The notes beneath the pieces are model-generated. The model was not told the origin of the DNA. It did no database searches and saw only the letters and a list, made by a program, of their open reading frames with translations. A stretch of DNA of 64,000 bases from Nonomuraea roseoviolacea subsp. carminata (GTDB taxonomy: Bacteria > Actinomycetota > Actinomycetes > Streptosporangiales > Streptosporangiaceae): the NCBI RefSeq assembly GCF_024172185.1, contig NZ_JAMZEC010000001.1, positions 6,231,001 through 6,295,000 on the forward strand, given 5' to 3'. Positions 58,228-64,000 of the stretch are shown piece by piece; positions within the stretch are counted from its first letter, which is position 1, and each line of letters starts with the position of its first letter. The translations under genes and the position numbers were made by a program.

Positions 58228-59040
58228 ATGAGCCCGCTGATCACCCCCGCCGAACTCGCCGCGCTCGACGACGTGACCGTGCTCGACGCCCGCTCGCGGA
58301 TCGGCGGCCCGCCCGCGATCGGCCTGTACCGGGAGGGACACCTGCCGGGCGCCGTCTACTGCGACGTGGACGCCGACCTCGCCGCCCCGCCCGGCCCCGG
58401 CGGCCGGCACCCGCTGCCCGACGCCGCGCCCTTCGAGGCCGCGATGCGGCGGCTCGGCGTGAGCAACTCCAGGCCGGTCGTCGTGTACGACGACGCCGGC
58501 TCGACGATCGCGGCGCGCGCCTGGTGGACGCTGCGGTACTTCGGCCACCAGGACGTCCGGGTGCTCGACGGCGGCCTGCCCGCGTGGGTGGCGGCGGGGT
58601 TGCCGACGGTGACCGAGGTGCCCGAGGTGGAGCCGGGCGACTTCACCGCCAAGCCCGGCGGCATGCCCATGCTCACGGCCGACGAGGCCGCGGCGCTGGC
58701 CGGTGACGGCGTGCTGCTCGACGCCAGGTCCGCCGAGCGCTACCGCGGCGAGACCGAGCCGATCGACCCCGTGGCGGGGCACGTCCCGGGCGCGGTGTCG
58801 GCGCCGACGGCCGAGAACGTCGGCCCGGACGGCCGCTTCCTGCCGACGGAGGAACTGCGGGAGCGGTTCACCGGGCTCGGGGTGCGCGAGGGGGTGCGGG
58901 CCGGGGCCTACTGCGGGTCGGGGGTGACGGCCGCGCACCAGGTGCTGGCCATGGAGCTGGCGGGTCTGCCGGCCGCGCTGTACGTGGGTTCGTGGTCGAA
59001 CTGGGTGGCCGACCCGACCCGCCCGGTCGCGACCGGCTGA
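58228..59040 (+). CDS. Sulfurtransferase (two-domain rhodanese)
   Basis: 270 residues with two rhodanese domains (~1-125 and ~140-270). The active Cys229 in AYCGSGVTA is in the second domain; the CGSGVTA loop matches 3-mercaptopyruvate sulfurtransferases (CGSG(V/A)TA) rather than thiosulfate sulfurtransferases. The first domain is inactive but has the usual structure DARSRIGGPPAIGLYREGHLPGAVYCDVD. It moves sulfur from a donor to cyanide or a thiol. ATG 58228 has GAGGAG 5 bases upstream. Probably co-transcribed with the phosphodiesterase. Confidence 0.9.
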   Translation: MSPLITPAELAALDDVTVLDARSRIGGPPAIGLYREGHLPGAVYCDVDADLAAPPGPGGRHPLPDAAPFEAAMRRLGVSNSRPVVVYDDAGSTIAARAWWTLRYFGHQDVRVLDGGLPAWVAAGLPTVTEVPEVEPGDFTAKPGGMPMLTADEAAALAGDGVLLDARSAERYRGETEPIDPVAGHVPGAVSAPTAENVGPDGRFLPTEELRERFTGLGVREGVRAGAYCGSGVTAAHQVLAMELAGLPAALYVGSWSNWVADPTRPVATG

Positions 59041-59118
59041 CCCGGTCCAGGACCCGGTCGGCCCGACGCGCACGGTGAGCGAGTCTGGCCGGCCTCTGAG
59101 GCCCGTCGTCCGCTCGGG

Positions 59119-61797
59119 TCAGGCGGGGGGTGTGACGGGGCGGTGGCCCGCGCCGAAGCAGATGAAGCCCGGCACCTCCGTCTTGGCCGAGGCCGCCGCC
59201 AGCGCGGACGCGGGCGGCTCGCCATGGGCCAGCAGTTCGTGGAAGAGCGTCATCACGGCCCGCGCGTCGTCGTCGCGCACCGGCACCATCCCGGCGACGA
59301 CGCAGGCCGTCCCCCTGGCCAGGAACGCCCCGGCCAGCCCCAACAGCGCGCCCTCGGCGGGGACGCGCGCCATCCCCGCGTCGCACGCCGACAGCACGAC
59401 GAGCCCCGGCGAGCGCGGCAGCCGCAGCAGGTCGTACGCCATGAGCGGCCCGTCGTCCAGCGTGATGGACGACAGCAGCGGGCTGCGCGCGTGGAACACG
59501 CCGTGCGCCGCCAGGTGCAGCACGTCGGCGGCGGCCAGCGCCTCCATCACCGGCCCGGTGCGCGCGGGAACCTCACGCCCGCGCGGATGGCCGGCCAGCA
59601 CGCGGTCCACCTCGGTACGGGCGTGCGCCAGCCCGGGCCCCGCGGCGGCGGCCACCACCGGAGCGCCGTCCGGGACGGGCGCGCGCCGTCCGGCCGCCAG
59701 CCAGGCCGCCGCGCTCGCGGCCACGCTCACGGGACGCCCGCGCAGGCACGGCAGCGCGGCCCACGGCACGGTGTGCAGCACCCCGGCGGGCACCACCACC
59801 AGCGGCCGCTCGGCGATCTCGCGCTCGACCGGCCTCAGCAGCAGCCGCTCGACCTCGCCCGCCGCCTCCGGCACCGGCCCGCCCGGGGCGAGGGCGGTCC
59901 GCTCGTCCACCGCCGGGCCGTCGCCCAGCGTGTGGCGGCGCAGGGCGTAGCGCAGGCGCACGACCGCCTCGGCGACCTCCTCCAGCCGCCCCAGCCGCCG
60001 CACCAGCGCGCGCTCCTGCGTCACCACCACGACGAGCAGCGACGCCCCCTCCACCACGAACTCAAGAAGCACGGCCCCGCGGGACTCCTCGGCACCCGCG
60101 TCGCTTCCGCTGAGCACGGCTCTGCCCTCCGTGCCCGCGCCGCGTCCACCAGGTGCGGCCTCCGCCAGGGCGGCCCGCACCTCGCGCAGGTCCGGTACGT
60201 ACGCCTCCGGCGCCGCCACGGCGCGCCAGCGCTCGGCCCAGGCGAACACCTCGGCCGCGTCCCGGTCCCGTGCCGCCAGCCGCAGCCCCAGCCCGGCCAG
60301 CCGCTCGCCCGCCCGCGCCATGTGCGCCCGCAGCCCCGGGTCCTCGAACGCGCCCGCCTGGCTGCGGGCCTCGGCCAGCCCCTCGCCGGCCGCGCGCAAC
60401 GCGGCGTCCGTGTCGCCCCGCAGCTCGGCCTCCAGCGCCAGGGCGTGCTGCCGCACCAGCCCCGGCACCCGCCGCTCCGGAGGAGGACCGGGCTCGCCAC
60501 CGATGAGCTCCTGCAACGCCGGAGGCAGCGCCGCCACCCTGCGAGCCGTCCCGCGACCCTCCGGGATCACCCCCGCGGCCGGGGCCGGGGCGGGAACGTC
60601 CGGAGGGGCGTTCGTCAGCTCGGCGAGCTGCCCCAGGGCCGTGGACCGGTCGCCCAGCGCGAGGGCGGCCTCGGCCGCCTCCAGCCGCAGCGCCGCGCCC
60701 CCCGCCTGGTGCGCGGGGTCGCGTTCCAGCTCCCCGGCGCACGCCACCAGCTCCGCCAGCAGCCCGGGCGCTGGCCCGTCCAGGGCGAGCCGGGCGCGCA
60801 GCACGACCTCGCGGGCGAGCGGCAGCCACGAGGCGCGCCCCTGCGCCTCCAGCTCCCGCCCCGCCCGGACGGCGAGCGCCAGCGCCCGCCGCGGGTCGCC
60901 CGTCAGCAGCTCCGCCCGGGCCAGCTTCAGCCGCGCGTCGGCCAGCGCCACGTGCGCCCCCGACGCCTCCAGATCGGGTACGGCCCGGCTGAGCAGTTCG
61001 CGCGCCTCGCCGGGCTGCTGGGCCGCCAGCAGGGCGCCCGCGAAGTCCGCCCGCATCGTCGCCAGCCGCTCGGCGAAGCCGAACAGCGCCTCCTCGGCCT
61101 CCCGGTAGTGCCCGAACGCCCCCGCGACGTCGCCCCGCCGTACGGCCAGGAAGGGCAGGTTGGCGGCGGCCAGGCGGGCGAGGTGGTCGAGCCCGGCGTG
61201 CCGGGCCAGCTCCAGGCAGGCGGTGACGTCGCCCATGGCCGCGTCCCACTCGCCGAGGAAGGCGCGCACCAGCCCTCGGTTGAGCAGCCCGCCCGCCAGG
61301 AACCGGTGGTCGTCGCCGCCGCCCGGCGCCGCGGCCAGGACCTCGACGGCGCGGTCGCACGCGGCCACGGCTCCCCGGTAGCGGCCGAGGTGGGCCAGCG
61401 CCACGGCGCGCTGGGTGTCGAGCTTGGCTCGGTCGAGGGACGACAGCGCGGGCCAGGCCAGGGCCGCGATGCGCAGCGCCTGCACGGGATGCCCGCGTTC
61501 GGTGCGTACGGTGACCAGGGACAGCCGCGCCTGGGCCAGCCGCTCGGGCGGTGCGCCGGAGGTGGCGACGGCGCGCCGCAGGTGGCGCTCGGCGGCCGGG
61601 AGGTCGCCGAGCTCACGCGCGGCCAGCCCCATCGCCCTGAGCGCCACGACGGCCGCCTCCGCCATTCCCCGGGCGTCGGCGGCCGTCAGGACGGACTGAG
61701 CCGCGCGCATGGCCTGAGCCGGATCGACGACCGAGCGCAGCACCGCCGCCTCGGCCGCCTCCACCAGGCCATGCGTCACAGCACCGCCGGTCGTCAC
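59119..61797 (-). CDS. TPR-CHAT protein (caspase-like protease)
   Basis: 892 residues. About 620 residues of TPR-like helix pairs (e.g. HLRRAVATSGAPPERLAQARLSLV, LNRGLVRAFLGEWDAAMGDV) lead to a C-terminal CHAT domain of the caspase/separase clan. The catalytic dyad is visible: His765 in LHLAAHGVF and Cys805 in VVLSACDAG. The domain ends with FLARGTACVVAGMVPVRDD..A..LM-type helices. CHAT proteases, such as those tied to gasdermins or type III-E CRISPR, cut specific proteins on a signal; the TPR part would bind that signal. GTG 61797 overlaps the stop of the preceding gene (GTGA); GTG 61815 is an alternative. Last gene of the protease-sigma operon. Confidence 0.88.
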   Translation of the reverse strand: MTTGGAVTHGLVEAAEAAVLRSVVDPAQAMRAAQSVLTAADARGMAEAAVVALRAMGLAARELGDLPAAERHLRRAVATSGAPPERLAQARLSLVTVRTERGHPVQALRIAALAWPALSSLDRAKLDTQRAVALAHLGRYRGAVAACDRAVEVLAAAPGGGDDHRFLAGGLLNRGLVRAFLGEWDAAMGDVTACLELARHAGLDHLARLAAANLPFLAVRRGDVAGAFGHYREAEEALFGFAERLATMRADFAGALLAAQQPGEARELLSRAVPDLEASGAHVALADARLKLARAELLTGDPRRALALAVRAGRELEAQGRASWLPLAREVVLRARLALDGPAPGLLAELVACAGELERDPAHQAGGAALRLEAAEAALALGDRSTALGQLAELTNAPPDVPAPAPAAGVIPEGRGTARRVAALPPALQELIGGEPGPPPERRVPGLVRQHALALEAELRGDTDAALRAAGEGLAEARSQAGAFEDPGLRAHMARAGERLAGLGLRLAARDRDAAEVFAWAERWRAVAAPEAYVPDLREVRAALAEAAPGGRGAGTEGRAVLSGSDAGAEESRGAVLLEFVVEGASLLVVVVTQERALVRRLGRLEEVAEAVVRLRYALRRHTLGDGPAVDERTALAPGGPVPEAAGEVERLLLRPVEREIAERPLVVVPAGVLHTVPWAALPCLRGRPVSVAASAAAWLAAGRRAPVPDGAPVVAAAAGPGLAHARTEVDRVLAGHPRGREVPARTGPVMEALAAADVLHLAAHGVFHARSPLLSSITLDDGPLMAYDLLRLPRSPGLVVLSACDAGMARVPAEGALLGLAGAFLARGTACVVAGMVPVRDDDARAVMTLFHELLAHGEPPASALAAASAKTEVPGFICFGAGHRPVTPPA

Positions 61798-62240
61798 GGC
61801 CGGATGCGCACCCACCTGGTCTGGACGGGTGGTTGGCCGGGACGGTGGCAGACCACGCTGAGCCAGCCCGGAGGCAGGCCCGTGGCAGCGAAGTGGCCGG
61901 TGCGGGCCAGGCGTCGGGTCAGCGTCAGATGAGGAGTGCGGACGTCGACGTGGCTGCCCTCTCCAGGGTGCGGGACGATCTGTCCCGCCACGTCGATGAG
62001 CCCGTCACCCACGGTCACCTCCAGGTCGAAGGTCAGTCCGGCGGCCACGAAGCGGACCATCTTGCAGCCGTCCGAGCTTCGCACCTCGCGTGAGGCGGGG
62101 CACTCCGCAGGCACGGCTGTCACCGCTTGCGGGACCCGGAGCCCGTAGGCGTCCCGAGCGGCAGCGGAGACATGTTCTGGGAGCGGGTCGTGCCCGGCGG
62201 CAAGACGAAGCGCCGCCAGGAAATACTCTTCGTTGATCAT
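61794..62240 (-). CDS. Operon partner of the sigma factor and CHAT protease (148 aa, beta-rich)
   Basis: 148 residues. An N-terminal helix (EEYFLAALRLAAGHDPLPEHVSAAARDAYGLR) resembles the front of anti-sigma-like proteins, but the HxxxCxxC zinc motif is missing and there is no membrane helix. Residues ~55-148 are beta-strands (KMVRFVAAGLTFDLEVTVGDGLIDVAGQIV; HFAATGLPPGWLSVVC) suggesting an Ig or carboxypeptidase-regulatory-like sandwich. It could hold the sigma factor inactive or bind the CHAT protein; both are inferences from position. ATG 62240 follows AGGAG by ~8 bases and overlaps the sigma-factor stop (ATGA). Confidence 0.72.
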   Translation of the reverse strand: MINEEYFLAALRLAAGHDPLPEHVSAAARDAYGLRVPQAVTAVPAECPASREVRSSDGCKMVRFVAAGLTFDLEVTVGDGLIDVAGQIVPHPGEGSHVDVRTPHLTLTRRLARTGHFAATGLPPGWLSVVCHRPGQPPVQTRWVRIRP

Positions 62241-62776
62241 TGCACCGTCTCCTGTTGGTGGATCAGAGTGCGCAATCTCTCCAGGCACCGCGATCTGGTG
62301 GGACCCACGCTGCCCAGGGGCACGCCCAGCCGCCCCGCCACCTGCCGGTTGCCACAGTCGCTGGCCACCAGGCGGAGGAGGGTACGGCATGGTTCGTGCA
62401 GGCCAGAGACCGCATTCCAGAGCCGGCGGCTGTTGTCGGCCTCCAGGACGGCCGCCGCCGGATCAGGGTCGCCGGGTACGACCTCAGGCAAGGGAACGCC
62501 GGGACGCCCCTTCCTGAGAATCAGCATCGCCTCACGACGCGTGGTCGTCGCCAGCCACGCGCCGATGCCCGATGGGTCCCTGATCGTGTGCAGATGCTCC
62601 AACAGGCGCAGCCACGCTCCCTGTACTGCGTCCGCCGCATCTGCCTCGCTCAAGCCACAGGCGCGGGCGGTCGCCCACATCCTGGGTCCGTACCTGGACT
62701 CGAGCATGTCCCAGGCCCTCTGGTCGTCGTCGGCCGCCGCCATGAGCAACTCGCCTGAGTCTCGTGGCTCGTGCAC
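62237..62776 (-). CDS. ECF-type (sigma-70 family) RNA polymerase sigma factor
   Basis: 179 residues. Region 2 (~18-85): AWDMLESRYGPRMWATARACGLSEADAADAVQGAWLRLLEHLHTI, with the DAVQGAWLRL form of the core-binding/-10 helix (compare DlvQEtflrv). Region 4 (~125-170): LRLVASDCGNRQVAGRLGVPLGSVGPTRSRCLERLRTLI, a helix-turn-helix that reads the -35. No extension beyond region 4. It probably directs transcription of this operon or of a small regulon. GTG 62776 has AAGGAGG 4 bases upstream. It begins 65 bases after the subtilase stop and is coupled by overlap to the next gene. Confidence 0.9.
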   Translation of the reverse strand: MHEPRDSGELLMAAADDDQRAWDMLESRYGPRMWATARACGLSEADAADAVQGAWLRLLEHLHTIRDPSGIGAWLATTTRREAMLILRKGRPGVPLPEVVPGDPDPAAAVLEADNSRRLWNAVSGLHEPCRTLLRLVASDCGNRQVAGRLGVPLGSVGPTRSRCLERLRTLIHQQETVQ

Positions 62777-62841
62777 GCGGCCTCCTTCGCCCGGTCTACG
62801 AGGCTGCCTCCTCGTAACTGGCCGAGGACTGAGCGTAAACT

Positions 62842-63855
62842 CTACAGACTCGACGGGACGAGAGACCCCAGATCAGGGATTTGCCTGGCCCTCGCCGGAT
62901 CGAGCACGCGCCGGGCCGCGTCCTGCGCCGGGAGGTCCCGCGCGGCGTCGGCGATCGCGCCCGCCACCAGGGCGGCGGCGAACGACGTCCCGCTCCACGC
63001 CGCGTACCCCCCGAACTCTCCTGTCTCCAGATAACTGCTGGTCAGCCACTCGCCGCGGGCGCACGCGTCGACCCAGGTGCCGTGGGCGGTGAACGGCGCC
63101 GGCCGCTGCTCGGCGGCGTCCACCGCGCCCACCGCGATCACCCCCTGCAGCGCGGCCGGCCAGAACGGCCGGTCGTCGGCCGTGTTGCCCGCGCAGGCCA
63201 CCTTCACCGTGTCGGGCAGCCCCTTGAGCGCGTCGGCCAGCAGGGGCGGCGGGCGGTCGTCGAAGGTGTAGCAGCCGAAGGACAGGTTGATCACCTGGGG
63301 CGCCCGTTCCCGCATGCGGTTCAGCGCCCGGATCACCGTCGCCTCGTCGCCGACGCCGTCGCCGTCGAGGACCCGCCGCGCGCACAGCGACACGCCCGGC
63401 GCGCGGCGCAGGATGAGCCCGGCCAGGAACGTGCCATGGCCGGCCTGCGTGCCCTCGGCGGCGTCGCCGTCGTCGCGGCCCAGCTCGCCGTACCACTCGC
63501 TGGACTCCCACCACGGATGCTTGGCGACGCCCGTGTCGAGCAGGCCGACGAGCACGTCCGAGCGGCCCCTGGAGGGCCGGCTTGGCGCCTGGCGCACCGG
63601 GAACGGCCGGGACGCCGGGCCGCCGAAGAACAGCGGCTGGCCGGCGACCACGTGGTTGGGGGAGGCCCGGAAGCCGCGGTCGCGGAGATCGCCGGCGATC
63701 TCGCACACGTCGACCCCGCGCGACAGATGGATCACGCAGACGCCGTCGCCCTCGGAGACCGCCTGGGTCCAGCGCGCCACCGCGGACAGGGCGCTGCGGT
63801 CGGTGAGCACCTGACCTGGGCGGATGAGCGCCTCGCCGGCATATTCGATGTCCAT
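62842..63855 (-). CDS. Subtilisin-like (S8) serine protease without signal peptide
   Basis: 337 residues. The catalytic residues are all in place: Asp107 (VGLLDTGVAKH), His140 (AGHGTFLAG), Asn224 (ACAGNTAD) and Ser291 (WSGTSFAAALVAG). The ~85 residues before the catalytic domain lack a signal peptide and any membrane segment; they may act as a prodomain or as a partner-binding part. The enzyme is thus probably cytoplasmic, unusual for secreted-type subtilases. ATG 63855 is supported by a promoter (GTGACA-N17-TAGGTA) whose start point falls on it; a TTG at 63909 is a weaker choice. First gene of the operon with sigma factor and CHAT protease. Confidence 0.87.
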   Translation of the reverse strand: MDIEYAGEALIRPGQVLTDRSALSAVARWTQAVSEGDGVCVIHLSRGVDVCEIAGDLRDRGFRASPNHVVAGQPLFFGGPASRPFPVRQAPSRPSRGRSDVLVGLLDTGVAKHPWWESSEWYGELGRDDGDAAEGTQAGHGTFLAGLILRRAPGVSLCARRVLDGDGVGDEATVIRALNRMRERAPQVINLSFGCYTFDDRPPPLLADALKGLPDTVKVACAGNTADDRPFWPAALQGVIAVGAVDAAEQRPAPFTAHGTWVDACARGEWLTSSYLETGEFGGYAAWSGTSFAAALVAGAIADAARDLPAQDAARRVLDPARARQIPDLGSLVPSSL

Positions 63856-63862
63856 GTGCCGG

Positions 63863-63891
63863 TACCTATCCCCGAGGTGGCCCCCTGTCAC
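63863..63891 (-). promoter_or_regulatory. Promoter of the protease-sigma-CHAT operon
   Basis: On the minus strand GTGACA (63891-63886), 17 bases, TAGGTA (63868-63863), then 7 bases to ATG 63855. The -35 matches TTGACA at five of six positions. The spacing puts the transcription start at or next to the ATG, i.e. a leaderless mRNA. A second promoter in front of the sigma gene cannot be excluded. Confidence 0.65.
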
Positions 63892-64000
63892 GTGCCACAG
63901 CCGCAACAACTTGGTATGGGCCCCCTCTGGTGCCGGATTGCGACCGACGGTAGTCTCTCCCTAGTCACTTGTGATCATCCCAGGACGAGGCCGTTGGGGA

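Noticed and set aside
63937..63964. Plus-strand promoter TTGCGA-N18-TAGTCA at the window end
   Set aside because: Weak match, and the gene it would serve lies outside the window, so it cannot be supported.

Overview
The window is very GC-rich, densely coded DNA from a filamentous actinobacterium. The best guess is a Streptosporangiales member such as Nonomuraea or a relative. The grounds are an HrdB-type principal sigma factor with a long Ala/Lys/Asp N-terminus, the neighbourhood hrdB - DUF7455 - parE ... parC (also seen in Streptomyces), a spore-associated-protein homologue, a DUF5998/phosphodiesterase pair and a PAS-GAF-PP2C phosphatase. The genus is an inference; no rRNA or tRNA gene was seen.

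Layout. 1-6.6 kb: end of a WD40 protein, a small secreted spore-coat-like protein, a zinc-ribbon protein, a soluble transhydrogenase, small membrane proteins, a DMT exporter and an MFS-DoxX operon. 6.9-12 kb: a large TPR/membrane protein with 11-residue repeats, followed by a membrane-anchored tandem AAA+ ATPase. 12-13 kb: a decayed TnpB-only insertion element abutting the ATPase stop codon. 13.3-19.1 kb: a complete peptide/nickel-type ABC importer operon (two permeases, a fused double ATPase, a binding lipoprotein). 19.1-26.9 kb: an AlkZ-like glycosylase, a PhzF protein, the pxpA-pxpB-pxpC 5-oxoprolinase operon, a thioesterase, two proteins of unknown function and a HhH-GPD repair protein. 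27-36 kb: the PP2C phosphatase, hrdB with a strong terminator, yaaA, acetyltransferases, the DUF7455 protein and parE. 36-45 kb: a GNAT protein, a GNAT-aminotransferase fusion, a nucleotidyltransferase-like protein, carbonic anhydrase, a VOC protein and a secreted GH3 glucosidase with a LacI-type operator. 45-59 kb: parC, a TauD-type dioxygenase with an operator inside its promoter, a lipoprotein, a RecQ-phosphoribosyltransferase fusion, a PfkB kinase, a Pat-type lysine acetyltransferase, DUF5998, a phosphodiesterase and a sulfurtransferase.

59.1-63.9 kb holds the most interesting unit. It is a minus-strand operon running subtilisin-like protease (no signal peptide) - ECF sigma factor - 148-aa beta-rich protein - TPR-CHAT protease, with two or three 4-base stop/start overlaps and a good promoter in front. 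Two proteases and a dedicated sigma factor suggest a regulated proteolytic response, perhaps a conflict or cell-fate system. That role is inferred from architecture only.

Two themes recur. Many genes that lack a usable Shine-Dalgarno sequence have an xAnnnT hexamer ending 6-7 bases before the start codon, as expected for leaderless mRNAs. GC-rich short tandem repeats (17-25 bp) sit just 3' of several genes, usually in non-coding DNA.
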